The notes under the pieces: generated by a model | Database searches by the model: none | What the model was told of the DNA's origin: nothing | The model's input: only the letters and a program-made list of their open reading frames with translations | Program-made: the position numbers and the translations under genes | Assembly (NCBI GenBank): GCA_020832565.1 | Contig: JAFIEI010000022.1 | Coordinates: 1-56,176, forward strand | DNA: 56,176 bases | Reading direction: 5' to 3' | Origin: Salinarimonas sp. | GTDB lineage: Bacteria > Pseudomonadota > Alphaproteobacteria > Rhizobiales > Beijerinckiaceae | Shown: positions 10,150 through 19,149 of the stretch, one piece after another | Numbering within the stretch: position 1 is the first letter of the stretch | Layout of the letters: the number at the start of each line of letters is the position of its first letter

Positions 10150-11054
10150 GCGGCTCCCTGGTTGGGCACGCGGTCATTGGCGGGGGGACGGCCGGCAGCC
10201 GCGAGGGTCTCGTTCTCGACATCGTCGATGGAGGGCCGGTCATGCGATGCGATCGCCTTGCGCCCATGTTCAAGGGCGATCTGCGGCAAGGCACCGTTCA
10301 TGAAGGCGAGAATGGTCTGCTTGGTGACGGTGTAGAGCCGCATCTGGTGCTCGCGGGTCGCCTTGATCTTGTAGGCCATAGGCGCGACCAGCCCGTAGGA
10401 GGCGAAGATCCCGGTAAAGGTGCCCACCAGCGCCGCGCCGATCAGGCTGCCGAGCAGCTGCGGCGACTGGTCGAGGGCGCCCATCGCCTTGATCACGCCG
10501 AGCACGGCGGCGACGATACCCAGCGCCGGCAGCGCCTCGGCCAGGATCATCATGGCATTGTAGGGCTTGAGCCGCTCGCGCCGGACGGTCTCGATCTCCT
10601 CGTCCATCAGCGATTCGATCTCGTGCGAGCGCGCATTGCCGATGACGAGCAGACGCATGTAATCACAGATGAACTGGAGCAGCTCCGGGCGCTTCATCAC
10701 CAGTGGGAAGCGCTGGAAGATCTCGGAATTGTGCGGATCGTCGATATGCGGCTCGACCTCGTTGCGGCCCTTTGCGCGGATATCGCGCATGAGCATGTAG
10801 AGCAGGCCGAGCACGTCGAGATAATCGCGGTGGCGCGGGATCTTGCCCATCCCCGCCTCGACGCAGGCGCGCCCGGTATCCTTGATGGCGCTGGGCGAGT
10901 TGGCGACGATATAGGTGCCGAAGGCCGTGCCCCCGATGATGACGAATTCCCATGGCTGCCAGATGACCGGCACATGGCCACCCATCGCCCAGAACCCGCC
11001 GAGCAGCGAGGTCATCGTGATGATCATGCCGATGATGATGTACAAGGCTTGCAC
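10146..11054 (-). CDS. motA: Flagellar stator protein MotA
   Basis: MotA is the ion-channel subunit that surrounds MotB and pushes on FliG. The 302-residue protein has membrane helices near residues 3-23 and 33-52 and a second pair near 170-190 and 203-225. Between them is a large cytosolic loop with charged residues (FPLVMKRPELLQF and EIESLMDEEIETVRRERL). The PALGIVAAVLGVIKAMG segment is the canonical MotA helix 3. The start is a GTG at 11054. It is the first gene of the motor operon. No motB follows it, so its partner must lie outside the window unless the MotB-like protein at 17324 serves. Confidence 0.92.
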   Translation of the reverse strand: MQALYIIIGMIITMTSLLGGFWAMGGHVPVIWQPWEFVIIGGTAFGTYIVANSPSAIKDTGRACVEAGMGKIPRHRDYLDVLGLLYMLMRDIRAKGRNEVEPHIDDPHNSEIFQRFPLVMKRPELLQFICDYMRLLVIGNARSHEIESLMDEEIETVRRERLKPYNAMMILAEALPALGIVAAVLGVIKAMGALDQSPQLLGSLIGAALVGTFTGIFASYGLVAPMAYKIKATREHQMRLYTVTKQTILAFMNGALPQIALEHGRKAIASHDRPSIDDVENETLAAAGRPPANDRVPNQGAA

Positions 11055-11135
11055 TCCCGAACTGCCGTGATCGCAGTATCAGGATTAGGCCACGAGCCTT
11101 GTGCGAGGCGTGCGCGGGAGCGCTCTTCGGGAGCG

Positions 11136-11507
11136 TCAGGCCTTGTCGGAGAGGGCGCGGCTGACCGCGGAGCGCATGTCGTCGAGGGAGAACGGCTTGG
11201 TCAAAACGTCCGCGACGATGGCATCGAGGCCGCGAGCGCGCTCGCGCTGGTCGGCAAAACCCGTCATCAGGAGGATGATGAGATCGGGAAAATCGCGTTT
11301 GGCGGCGAGCGAGAGGGCGATGCCGTCCATGATCGGCATGCGGATATCGGTCAGCAGCAGATCGAAGGGCGTGTCCGCATCCTTGAGCATGTCGAGGCCC
11401 TCCGCGCCGTCCTCCGCCGTCACGACCGCGTGGCCGTCGAGCTGGAGGCCGCGGCTGAGAAAGCCGCGTACCGGTTCCTCATCATCGACGAGAAGGATCC
11501 TGGCCAT
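11136..11507 (-). CDS. cpdR: CpdR-type single-domain response regulator
   Basis: This 123-residue stand-alone receiver has Asp8/Asp9 in VDDE, the phospho-acceptor Asp54 in LLTDIRMP, the Thr of MTGFADQRERA and the Lys of TKPF. The MTGFADQRERA stretch and the position next to hpt are typical of CpdR in Hyphomicrobiales. In Caulobacter, unphosphorylated CpdR primes the ClpXP protease for cell-cycle substrates, and CckA phosphorylates it through ChpT. A chpT gene is present at 43586. The start lies 4 bp from the hpt stop, so the two genes are probably co-transcribed. The C-terminus ends in KA rather than the AA tag of Caulobacter CpdR. Confidence 0.82.
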   Translation of the reverse strand: MARILLVDDEEPVRGFLSRGLQLDGHAVVTAEDGAEGLDMLKDADTPFDLLLTDIRMPIMDGIALSLAAKRDFPDLIILLMTGFADQRERARGLDAIVADVLTKPFSLDDMRSAVSRALSDKA

Positions 11508-11511
11508 CCGG

Positions 11512-12108
11512 TCACACTCCCGGCTTGTCCGTGTCCGCCGGCGCGCCCGCCGGTTCGAACAGGTCGGGATCAGTGTCGGCAGTGTCGATCACGCCGACAT
11601 AAGGCAATTGACGATAGGAATGCGCCACATCCATGCCGTAGCCGACGACGAACACGTCGGGGCAGGTGAAGCCGACGAAATCCGCCTCGATCTGCACGGC
11701 GCGCTTGCCGGGCTTTTCGAGCAGGACCGCCGAGAGCACGCGGCGTGCGCCGCGTGCGGCGATCAGGTCCTTGGCGAAGACGATGGTGCGCCCGGATTCG
11801 AGAATATCGTCGATCAGGAGCACGTCGCGGCCTTCGACCGCGCTCTCCACGTCGCGCAGGATCTCGACCTGGCCGGAGGATGTCGTGCCGGAGCGGTAGC
11901 TCGACAGATGCACGAATTCGACCTGGGGCGACAGACCGACGCGATGCAGCGCGCGAATCAGGTCCGCAGCGAACATGAAGCTGCCCTTGAGCACCGCGAC
12001 GACGAGCAGATTCTTCGGCTCGGCCTGCCTGATCTCGGCGGCGAGTTCCTCGCAACGCCGGGCAATAGTGTCTTCATCATAGAGAACGCGCACGCGCGAC
12101 TGAGCCAT
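11512..12108 (-). CDS. hpt: Hypoxanthine phosphoribosyltransferase
   Basis: This enzyme salvages hypoxanthine (and often guanine) by joining it to PRPP to give IMP or GMP. The 198-residue protein carries the PRPP-binding signature LLIDDILESGRTI and the flexible loop LSSYRSGT near residue 70. I chose ATG 12108 because GAGAGG lies just upstream. The longer frame from 12144 would add 12 Cys/Arg-rich residues. It lies between the zinc-ribbon membrane protein gene and cpdR on the same strand. Confidence 0.93.
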   Translation of the reverse strand: MAQSRVRVLYDEDTIARRCEELAAEIRQAEPKNLLVVAVLKGSFMFAADLIRALHRVGLSPQVEFVHLSSYRSGTTSSGQVEILRDVESAVEGRDVLLIDDILESGRTIVFAKDLIAARGARRVLSAVLLEKPGKRAVQIEADFVGFTCPDVFVVGYGMDVAHSYRQLPYVGVIDTADTDPDLFEPAGAPADTDKPGV

Positions 12109-12140
12109 CTCGAGCCTCTCGAAGCAAACGGAGCAACGCC

Positions 12141-12920
12141 TCAATCACGCCCGCCGGCCAAATCGGCGGTGGGGGCGAAGCGCACCAGAACCTGCCTCGC
12201 TTCGGGCGGCGGCGCAACCAGTCGCGCGCGAAAACTGACGTTTTCCCCCGGATGCAATGTGCGGCGATCCGCCTCCACGCTCCAGGAATAGACCGACTGG
12301 CCGTTCTGGGCACGTAGAATCACCGCGACCGGAGGCACCATATGGCTGCGATCGGTGCGGTTGACGATGGTGCCATAGACCGTGAGATATTCGCCGTCAT
12401 CCTCACGGGTGCGCTCCGAACTGACCTCGACGAGCTCCAATCCGCGCAGGTTCACCGACATTCCCGCCATTTCATAGAGGCCCGCCGTGGCGGGAAGCCG
12501 GCGCACCACGCTTTCGCGGCCGATCAGCGCACCGATCACGATACCCACGAGCAGCATGGCGAGAATCGGCGTGACGGGCAGGCGCCGGAAGCCTGCGGCG
12601 AGGCCGGCGAATGCCGCGACCAGCCCACCGGCCAGCCGGGCCGGGATTCCGGCCCGCGGCCCGCGCGCGGAGGCCGCCGTGGCCGGGCGCAAATTCTCGG
12701 CTTCGACCGCGATTTCCGGCCCGTCCATCTCCTCGCCGCGCATGCGGCGTGCGAGACTGGCCGCGACCGGATCGTCGGGGTCCATCATGGCATCGTCATC
12801 GGGGGCGTCGATGAAGAACACGTCCCGGCAATTCGCACAACGCAGCTTGCGACCGTTCGGGCGCAGAAGCTCCGGGTCGATCGCGAATTCACTTTCACAA
12901 GACGGGCATACGATCAGCAT
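12141..12920 (-). CDS. MJ0042-type zinc-ribbon membrane protein
   Basis: This 259-residue protein begins with a zinc ribbon of the MJ0042 type (CPSCESEF then CANCRDVFF, four cysteines within the first 30 residues). An acidic linker, one or two membrane helices near residues 85-130 (ILAMLLVGIVIGALIG) and a C-terminal domain of DUF3426 type (VYGTIVNRTDRSH, then LHPGENVSFRARL) follow. Such proteins are common in alphaproteobacteria upstream of ftsE or near hpt and have no firm function. I start at ATG 12920 because the zinc ribbon begins there. It is divergent from ftsE, 77 bp away. Confidence 0.8.
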   Translation of the reverse strand: MLIVCPSCESEFAIDPELLRPNGRKLRCANCRDVFFIDAPDDDAMMDPDDPVAASLARRMRGEEMDGPEIAVEAENLRPATAASARGPRAGIPARLAGGLVAAFAGLAAGFRRLPVTPILAMLLVGIVIGALIGRESVVRRLPATAGLYEMAGMSVNLRGLELVEVSSERTREDDGEYLTVYGTIVNRTDRSHMVPPVAVILRAQNGQSVYSWSVEADRRTLHPGENVSFRARLVAPPPEARQVLVRFAPTADLAGGRD

Positions 12921-12997
12921 GGGCGAATCACGTGACGACGGGTAGGCTGGTTGCTGCACCCGTTTCGGCATTGGGGAATCATTTTGGTTAAGGACCC

Positions 12998-13699
12998 GTG
13001 AAGGACTTCACTTTCGCTCCCGAACTGAGCGACATTCCGGTCGTACATTTCGAAAATGTCGGGGTCCGCTACGGCCTCGGCCCCGAAGTGCTGCGCGATC
13101 TCACCTTCTCGATCGAGCCGCATTCGTTCCAGTTCCTGTCCGGCCCTTCCGGCGCCGGCAAGACGACTCTCCTGCGACTGATCCTGATGTCGGTACGGCC
13201 CACGCGCGGGGTGATGACGCTGTTCGGCGAGGAGGTCAGCCGCATCGACCAGCGCCGTCTCGCCGATCTGCGACGGCGCATGGGCGTAGTGTTCCAGGAT
13301 TTCCGCCTGCTCGACCATCTCACGCTCTACGAGAATGTCGCGCTTCCCTTGCGGGTGCAGGAATTCGAGGAGGCGCGTTATCGCGCGGAGGTGACGGAGC
13401 TGCTCTCCTGGGTGGGGCTGGGGGAGCGCATGCATGTGATGCCCCCGGTGCTCTCCGGCGGGGAGAAGCAGCGTGCGGCGATCGCGCGGGCGCTGATCAC
13501 GCGGCCCGACCTGTTGCTCGCCGACGAACCCACCGGCAATGTCGATCCCGGCCTCGCCCGGCGCCTGCTGCGGCTCTTCGTCGAACTGCACCGGCTGGGC
13601 ACCGCCGTCCTGATCGCCACCCATGATCTGGCCTTGATGGATCTCTACGATGCCCGGCGGCTGCTCCTCGCCGACGGCCATCTGCATATCGACGAGTGA
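12998..13699 (+). CDS. ftsE: Cell division ATP-binding protein FtsE
   Basis: FtsE is the ATPase of the FtsEX complex, which sits at the division ring and activates periplasmic peptidoglycan hydrolases. The 233-residue ABC domain shows Walker A GPSGAGKTT (about residues 49-57), the Q-loop QDFRLLDHLTLYENV, the ABC signature LSGGEKQR, Walker B LLLADEPTGNVD and the switch histidine in ATHDLALM. The start is a GTG at 12998 after an AAGGA stretch. It runs straight into ftsX, whose start lies 6 bp after the stop. Confidence 0.93.
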   Translation: MKDFTFAPELSDIPVVHFENVGVRYGLGPEVLRDLTFSIEPHSFQFLSGPSGAGKTTLLRLILMSVRPTRGVMTLFGEEVSRIDQRRLADLRRRMGVVFQDFRLLDHLTLYENVALPLRVQEFEEARYRAEVTELLSWVGLGERMHVMPPVLSGGEKQRAAIARALITRPDLLLADEPTGNVDPGLARRLLRLFVELHRLGTAVLIATHDLALMDLYDARRLLLADGHLHIDE

Positions 13700-13705
13700 A
13701 GGTTG

Positions 13706-14749
13706 ATGACTTTGGCGCAAGGTGGCGGAAGAGACGATGGCGCAAGACGGGGCGGCATGCGCCAGGGCGGTGATTCGCCCGCAGCGCAGCGTGATTCCGG
13801 CCGGATCGAGCGGCGACCGCTACCCGGGCGTGCGACGATCGCCCGCCTGCTGGCACGGGAGACGCCGCTCGTGCCGGTCGATTCGGCGGCGGCGCGTGCC
13901 CTCGTGGCGGTGATTGCGATCCTCACCTTCCTCGCGGCCCTGTGCGCCGGAGCCGCCGAGCTCGTCGCGACCAATTCCGCGCAATGGCGCGCGGCGGTCG
14001 GGTCTGAGGCGACGATCCAGATCAGGCCGCAGCCGCAGGGCGACACCGAGGCGCTCGTGGCACAGGCTGCGGCCATGGCACGCGAGACGCCGGGTGTGCT
14101 TGCCGCTGAACCGTTCAGCCTGGGACAATCCGAGCGGCTGCTCGAGCCCTGGCTGGGAAGCGGGCTCGATCTGGCGGAACTGCCGGTGCCGCGTCTGATC
14201 GAATTGCGGCTCGATCCGCAATCGCCTCCCGATCTCGCGGACTTGCGGACACGCCTGCGCGAGGCGGTGCCGGCTGCCAGTCTTGACGATCACGCCCAAT
14301 GGCTGGCGCGCCTGTCGAACATGGCGCAGACCATCGTCGCCGTGGGCGTGGCACTGGTGCTTCTGGTGCTGATCGCAACCGGCCTCGCGGTCGCCTTCGC
14401 CACGCGCGGGGCGATGGCGGGCAATCGCGGCATCGTCGAGGTACTGCATTACGTCGGAGCGCATGACGCCTATATCGCGCGCGAATTCCGCAGGCGGTTC
14501 CTGCGGCTCGGATTGGAGGGCGGCGCCATCGGCGGCATCGCGGCGATCGCGGTGTTCGTGGCGCTCGGCTGGATTTCCGCATCCTGGCGCGCCTCGCCTG
14601 CAGGTGACCAGCTCGAAGCCCTGTTCGGCGCCTTCGAGATCGGGACGCGCGGCTATCTCGTGATGGCGGGCACCGCGCTCGTCGCGGCGCTGGTGACGGC
14701 GGCGATGTCGGATCTCTCCGTACGGCGGTTTCTGGCAAAGAGCCCGTGA
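13706..14749 (+). CDS. ftsX: Cell division membrane protein FtsX
   Basis: FtsX is the membrane partner of FtsE. The 347-residue protein has a polar N-terminus, one membrane helix near residues 70-95, a periplasmic domain of about 130 residues that contacts hydrolase activators, and three C-terminal helices (VALVLLVLIATGLAVAFA, then GGIAAIAVFVALGW, then LVMAGTALVAALVTAAM). The signature HYVGAHDAYIAREFRRRF is typical of FtsX. I use ATG 13706, one codon inside a TTG alternative at 13703. The N-terminal about 45 residues are unusually polar and Arg-rich. Confidence 0.9.
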   Translation: MTLAQGGGRDDGARRGGMRQGGDSPAAQRDSGRIERRPLPGRATIARLLARETPLVPVDSAAARALVAVIAILTFLAALCAGAAELVATNSAQWRAAVGSEATIQIRPQPQGDTEALVAQAAAMARETPGVLAAEPFSLGQSERLLEPWLGSGLDLAELPVPRLIELRLDPQSPPDLADLRTRLREAVPAASLDDHAQWLARLSNMAQTIVAVGVALVLLVLIATGLAVAFATRGAMAGNRGIVEVLHYVGAHDAYIAREFRRRFLRLGLEGGAIGGIAAIAVFVALGWISASWRASPAGDQLEALFGAFEIGTRGYLVMAGTALVAALVTAAMSDLSVRRFLAKSP

Positions 14750-14880
14750 AGCAATTCCTGCCCCGTTGAGGCCGTATTCGCGCGGCAATCTTCGCCGGCT
14801 CGGCGCATTAATGATTGCCGCGCGCAATCGGGGGCGCGATAAGGAGCGGATCGCGAGTGGCGGCGGGAGACGGCCGTATC

Positions 14881-15621
14881 ATGGCCGCAGACGATGGAAA
14901 CGATTCGTTGCGCGAGACAGGCGCGCCGGCGCGGCGGCGCGGCGGCTGGGGACGTTTTTGCCTGCGCATGCTCGTGCTGTTGCCGCTGATCGCTGCGCTT
15001 GCACTCGTGACCGGCTTCGTCCTCTTCGTGCAGACGCTCGACGACTATCGCCATGCGGGAGATCCACCACGCGCCCAGGGCATCGTCGCCCTCACCGGCG
15101 GGTCGCAGCGCGTCGCGGATGCGATCGATCTCCTGTCGCGCGGCTTCGCCGACAGGCTGCTGATCTCCGGCGTCAACGAGCGCACCACCCGTGCCCAGAT
15201 CGCCCGGCTCAATCCCGGTCAGAAGGATTGGTTGGAATGCTGTGTCGATCTCGATCACCGCGCCCGCAACACCATCGGCAACGCCATCGAAACCCGGCGC
15301 TGGGTGGTTGATCGCGGCTTCGAGGCGATCATCGTGGTCACCTCGAATTACCACATGCCGCGCACGATGCTCGAACTCGACAACGCCATGCCGGATGTGG
15401 CCAAGCATCCGCATGCGGTCTCGCCGGCCGATATGGACGTTTCACTCTGGTGGCGCGATTCCGCGACTTTCCGGCTGATCGGGCAGGAATATCTCAAGTT
15501 CCTGATGGTCTGGGGGCGCACGAAGCTCGAAAACGATCCCGAACTCTCGCGGCTTGCGGCCTTTCTCAGCCGCAAACCCCATTCGCATGGCGGAATCGGC
15601 GAGACTTCCGGCGTCGAGTGA
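14881..15621 (+). CDS. YdcF/DUF218 family membrane-anchored protein
   Basis: This 246-residue protein has an N-terminal membrane helix (MLVLLPLIAALALVTGFVLF) followed by the DUF218 fold: GIVALTGGSQRVADAIDLL, then DRLLISGVN, then ARNTIGNA, then IIVVTSNYHMPRT. The DUF218 family includes SanA and YdcF and is linked to envelope integrity, without a settled reaction. I chose ATG 14881 because GGGAG lies about 10 nt upstream. A TTG at 14815 is possible. It lies between ftsEX and the plsC-type gene on the same strand. Confidence 0.82.
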   Translation: MAADDGNDSLRETGAPARRRGGWGRFCLRMLVLLPLIAALALVTGFVLFVQTLDDYRHAGDPPRAQGIVALTGGSQRVADAIDLLSRGFADRLLISGVNERTTRAQIARLNPGQKDWLECCVDLDHRARNTIGNAIETRRWVVDRGFEAIIVVTSNYHMPRTMLELDNAMPDVAKHPHAVSPADMDVSLWWRDSATFRLIGQEYLKFLMVWGRTKLENDPELSRLAAFLSRKPHSHGGIGETSGVE

Positions 15622-15718
15622 GCCGGCTTTGCCATTCACAAGCGCGGCACAGACCGCTAGGAGGGGGGATCGCATTCCCGCATCCGCGTTCGCGGACATC
15701 CTTCACGGCTCGTCAACC

Positions 15719-16444
15719 ATGCTGATCCTGCGTTCTCTCGCCTTCAACCTGGCCTATTATCTCAACCTGTTCGTCTGGATGGTGCTGTGCCTGCCGGTGC
15801 TGGCGCTGCCGCGCCGGGTCTTCATGCGCGTCGCCCGCGCCTGGGCGCGCTCTTCACTCTGGCTTTTGAAGATGATCGCCGGGACCGAGGTGGATTTTCG
15901 CGGGCTGGAGAAAATTCCCGCAGGCGGCATGATCGTCGCGTCGAAGCACCAGTCGCTGTGGGAGACCTTCGCCCTGCTCGTCATCCTCGACGACCCGGCC
16001 TATGTGCTCAAGCGCGAATTGATGTGGATCCCCTTCTTCGGCTGGTATGCCTGGAAGGCGCGTTCCGTGCCCGTGGATCGCAAGGGCGGTTCGCAGGCGC
16101 TCAAGGAAATGAACGCCCGTGCCCGCGCCGAGATCGCCGCCGGCCGGCAGATCATCATCTTCCCGGAAGGTACGCGCCGCCAGCCCGGCGCGCCCCCCGC
16201 CTACAAGTTCGGCGTGGCGCATCTCTATGCGAAACTCGGCGCGCCCTGCCTGCCTGTCGCGCTCAATTCCGGAATGTACTGGCCGCGCCGGCGGTTCATC
16301 CGCCATCCCGGCACCATCGTGGTCGATGTTCTCGATCCGATCGCCCCGGGCATGACGCGCGACGTGTTCTTCGCCGAACTGCAATCGCGCATCGAGGGCG
16401 CAACGAATGCGCTTCTGGAGGAGGCAAGGACGCCGCGCGATTAA
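15719..16444 (+). CDS. plsC: 1-acyl-sn-glycerol-3-phosphate acyltransferase (PlsC family)
   Basis: The likely reaction is acylation of lysophosphatidic acid to phosphatidic acid at the inner membrane. The 241-residue protein starts with a hydrophobic segment (residues 4-30). It then shows the PlsC motifs: an HX4E form of motif I in KHQSLWET (Glu in place of the more common Asp, normal in this alphaproteobacterial subgroup), VPVDRKGG (motif II region), FPEGTRR (motif III) and LPVALNSG (motif IV). ATG 15719 precedes the first hydrophobic segment. Family is certain. Acyl preference and whether it is the main PlsC or a paralogue are unknown. Confidence 0.87.
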   Translation: MLILRSLAFNLAYYLNLFVWMVLCLPVLALPRRVFMRVARAWARSSLWLLKMIAGTEVDFRGLEKIPAGGMIVASKHQSLWETFALLVILDDPAYVLKRELMWIPFFGWYAWKARSVPVDRKGGSQALKEMNARARAEIAAGRQIIIFPEGTRRQPGAPPAYKFGVAHLYAKLGAPCLPVALNSGMYWPRRRFIRHPGTIVVDVLDPIAPGMTRDVFFAELQSRIEGATNALLEEARTPRD

Positions 16445-16539
16445 CCCTATCTTCAGCGCAGCCTCGCTAGTGTGACCTTGCGGGAGACGAAGCCGGCCTG
16501 CCGGCTCTTCCCGATGTTGCGTCTGCTTTCGAGGCAAAG

Positions 16540-17310
16540 ATGGATCTCGCCACCGGCATCGGACTCGTCGCGGGTATCGGCACGCTGATCGGCGTGATCA
16601 TGCTCGATGGCGGCAATTTCGGCACCTATTTCGATTCGAAGGGCTTCGTCCTGGTGATCTGCGGAACCGTGGCCTCGACCATGATCCGCTTTCCCCTGGC
16701 GACGATGATCCAGGGGCTGCCAATCGGGCTGCGCTATGCGTTCCAGATGAAATCGGAGACGCCGCGCGACCTGATCGAGGAATTCTCGCGCATCGCCGAG
16801 GTGGTGCGCCAGAGCGGGCCGATCGCGCTGGAGAATGTCCAGACCGGAAACAGCTTCCTGGCTCAGGGGCTGCGCTATGTCGCGGATGGCTACGACAAGG
16901 AGTTCATCCGCGAGACGCTCGAAAAGGATCGCGACAATTTCCTGCAGCGCGTCGATGCCGGCCAGAAGGTCTATCGCGGCATGGGTGATGCCGCTCCGGC
17001 CTGGGGCATGATCGGGACGATCCTCGGGATCGTGATCATGCTGGCCAACATGAACGATCCCTCCAAGCTCGGTCCGGCCATGTCGATCGCGCTGCTCACC
17101 ACGCTCTATGGCGCGCTGATCGCCAACCTGTTCTGCCTGCCCATCGCCGACAAGCTGGCGCTGAAATTCGAGGACGAGGATATCTCGCGTTCGATGATCA
17201 TCGACGGAATCATGCAGATCCGCGATTCGCGCAGCCCCGCCATCATCCGCGAAATGCTGGTCGCCTATCTGCCGGACCAGCATCGCGAAGAATTCGCCGC
17301 AGAGGCTTGA
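16540..17310 (+). CDS. PomA/MotA-type stator subunit
   Basis: This 256-residue protein is a MotA/TolQ/ExbB-family stator channel protein of the PomA type. Helices lie near residues 4-22, 32-50, 150-170 and 180-205. The APAWGMIGTILGIVIMLANM and IALLTTLYGALIANLFCLPIADKL segments are close to PomA and unlike the proton-type MotA at 10146. The ATG follows a GAGGCAAAG stretch. A PomB/MotB-like gene follows after 13 bp, so the pair makes a complete stator. It could drive the same flagellum with another ion or under other conditions. Ion choice is not provable here. Confidence 0.85.
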   Translation: MDLATGIGLVAGIGTLIGVIMLDGGNFGTYFDSKGFVLVICGTVASTMIRFPLATMIQGLPIGLRYAFQMKSETPRDLIEEFSRIAEVVRQSGPIALENVQTGNSFLAQGLRYVADGYDKEFIRETLEKDRDNFLQRVDAGQKVYRGMGDAAPAWGMIGTILGIVIMLANMNDPSKLGPAMSIALLTTLYGALIANLFCLPIADKLALKFEDEDISRSMIIDGIMQIRDSRSPAIIREMLVAYLPDQHREEFAAEA

Positions 17311-17323
17311 GGGAGCGCCGCTT

Positions 17324-18151
17324 ATGGCGAGACGCAAGGCTCAGCCCCCCGCCGGCGCCCCGGCCTGGATCGTCACATTCGCCGATCTGATGGCGGTGCT
17401 GATGGCATTCTTCGTGATGGTCGTGGCGTTCTCCACCCAGGATCAGCGCAAGCTGCAGGTCGTCGCCGGCTCGATGCGCGACGCTTTCGGCGTCAATCCG
17501 GAATCGCGCTTTTCCGGTATCATCGAGGTCGAGGGTCTGCCCACGGCGACCCATGTCCAGAACCTGCGCGACATTCCGCCGGAAGAAGCCACCGATTATA
17601 CGACACCCAACGATCACGAGCGGCGCGACGAGGGGCTGCCTGCATTGCCGCAGGATCACGGCTTCGCCCTGGCCACCGCATCCCTGCGCCAGGCGCTGCA
17701 GGACATGCCGGAGATCCTGGAGGTCTCGCGCAACGTCATTATCGAGCATACCGAAGAAGGCCTCGACATCTCCCTGATCGACCAGGACGGACGCTCGATG
17801 TTCGCCGAAGGCGAAGTTCAACCCTACGAGCGGACACGCAAACTGCTGGAAGCGATAGCGCCCGTGCTGCGGCGCATGCCCAACCGGGTGCGCGTCTCCG
17901 GTCATACCGCCGTGGCGCGTCCCGGTGCGGTAACGGTAGAGGATACCTGGGCGATCACCTCGGGGCGCTCCGTCGCGGTGCGTGACATCCTTGCCGCCAA
18001 CGGCCTGCCGAACGAGCGCTTCGCATCGGTGGTGGGCAAGGCCGATACCGATCCGATGTTTCCCGACAATCCCTATATCGCGCCCAATCGCCGGGTGACG
18101 ATCACCCTGCTCAACGAGGCGCCGCCCCTGCCGCCGGGGATGCGCTTCTGA
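17324..18151 (+). CDS. PomB/MotB-type stator subunit with OmpA-like domain
   Basis: This 275-residue partner of the PomA-like protein has a short cytosolic N-terminus and one membrane helix with the ion-binding aspartate Asp21 in FADLMAVLMAFFVM. A plug/linker region of about 100 residues follows, then a C-terminal OmpA-like peptidoglycan-binding domain (NRVRVSGHTAV, then SGRSVAVRDILAANGL, then NRRVTITLL). The helix pattern ADLMxxLMxFFVxxxxFS resembles sodium-type PomB. Its last 41 bp overlap the convergent pcm gene. Confidence 0.85.
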   Translation: MARRKAQPPAGAPAWIVTFADLMAVLMAFFVMVVAFSTQDQRKLQVVAGSMRDAFGVNPESRFSGIIEVEGLPTATHVQNLRDIPPEEATDYTTPNDHERRDEGLPALPQDHGFALATASLRQALQDMPEILEVSRNVIIEHTEEGLDISLIDQDGRSMFAEGEVQPYERTRKLLEAIAPVLRRMPNRVRVSGHTAVARPGAVTVEDTWAITSGRSVAVRDILAANGLPNERFASVVGKADTDPMFPDNPYIAPNRRVTITLLNEAPPLPPGMRF

Positions 18152-18803
18152 GCCGGGCCGTCGGTACGGTGGTCTCCGACTGGACCAGCGGCGCGATGCG
18201 CAGGGCTGCTCCGCGGGTCTCCCGCAGCTTGCCCTGCATATCCGCATCGACGGTTACCAATTGCGGCCCGGTCTCGCCGTTGAGGGCGCCGATGAGGCGT
18301 CCGCCCGGCGCCAGCAGCCGGGTGACGCTGTCGGGCAGGGCCGGGAGCGCGCCGTTGAGCAGGATGCGCTCGAAGCGTTCGCTGGTCTGCATGGTCAGCC
18401 CGTCGCGCACGCTGATCTCGATGGCATCGGCAATGCCGAGTTCACCGAACCGGATGGCGGCGCCGTCGGCGAGGGCCGCGTAGCGCTCGACGCTCACCAC
18501 TTTTGCCCCGAGCCGCGCCAGCAGGGCCGAGACATAGCCCGAGCCCGCGCCGATCTCGAGCACCCCGTCACCGGGTTGCACGGACAGGGCCGTGAGCATC
18601 AGCGCCACGGAAAACGGCGCCGTCATGGTCTGCCCGAGCGGCAGGGGAAGGGCGACGTCGCGGCGCGAGAGATCGGCGAAACGGCGCGGCGCGAACAATT
18701 CGCGCGGCACCCGTTCCATGGCCCCGAGCACCGCCTTGTCGCGCAATCCACGCTCACGCAGCGACAGGACGAAGGCCGCCGCGGCAATCGCTTCCTGATC
18801 CAT
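18111..18803 (-). CDS. pcm: Protein-L-isoaspartate O-methyltransferase
   Basis: Pcm methylates isoaspartyl residues in damaged proteins with S-adenosylmethionine and so starts their repair. The 230-residue protein has the PCMT pattern RVPRELFAP, then the LPLGQTMTAPFSVALM region, then the SAM motif VLEIGAGSGYVSALLA and the acidic loop VVSVERYAAL. A late RILLNGALP replaces the more usual I.VTAAAP. I chose ATG 18803 (MDQEAIAA). The 3' end overlaps the pomB-like gene by 41 bp in convergent orientation. Confidence 0.85.
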   Translation of the reverse strand: MDQEAIAAAAFVLSLRERGLRDKAVLGAMERVPRELFAPRRFADLSRRDVALPLPLGQTMTAPFSVALMLTALSVQPGDGVLEIGAGSGYVSALLARLGAKVVSVERYAALADGAAIRFGELGIADAIEISVRDGLTMQTSERFERILLNGALPALPDSVTRLLAPGGRLIGALNGETGPQLVTVDADMQGKLRETRGAALRIAPLVQSETTVPTARLRSASPAAGAAPR

Positions 18804-19149
18804 ATTCACCCGCGCCTCACCGGATTTGCGCCACGATACGCCGTTTCCACCCCGCATGCCGGCATGATGATGCCGATATCATCAACAGGCTAGCACGAAA
18901 AGCGTCGGGCCGGGAGGCGGGTGCCCCGAGCCGCCCGCAGACCGAACCGGTAGATGCGTGACGGGAATCCGCCGTCACTTCCCGCCTGTGGATCGCTGCA
19001 GGAGCGTCGCAGGCCCGGATGCGCGCAGGGGATTGGCCTCGTCCGATTGCCGGTCTATCAATCCGGTGTCGGTACGGCCATTGATATGCGATGTTGTCGC
19101 CCCTGACATGCCGCGCGCCGACGGCACCGGAAAAATAGCGAAGGAGTGC
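18804..19149. other. Intergenic region upstream of the exonuclease/nucleotidyltransferase islet
   Basis: These 346 bp lie between divergent genes. The exonuclease frame stays open upstream to 18958, but the strong AAGGAG at 19141-19146 fixes the start at 19150. The extra upstream translation is Arg/Pro/Cys-rich and not gene-like. The promoter of the islet must lie here. I see no clear repeat or attachment site. Confidence 0.45.
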
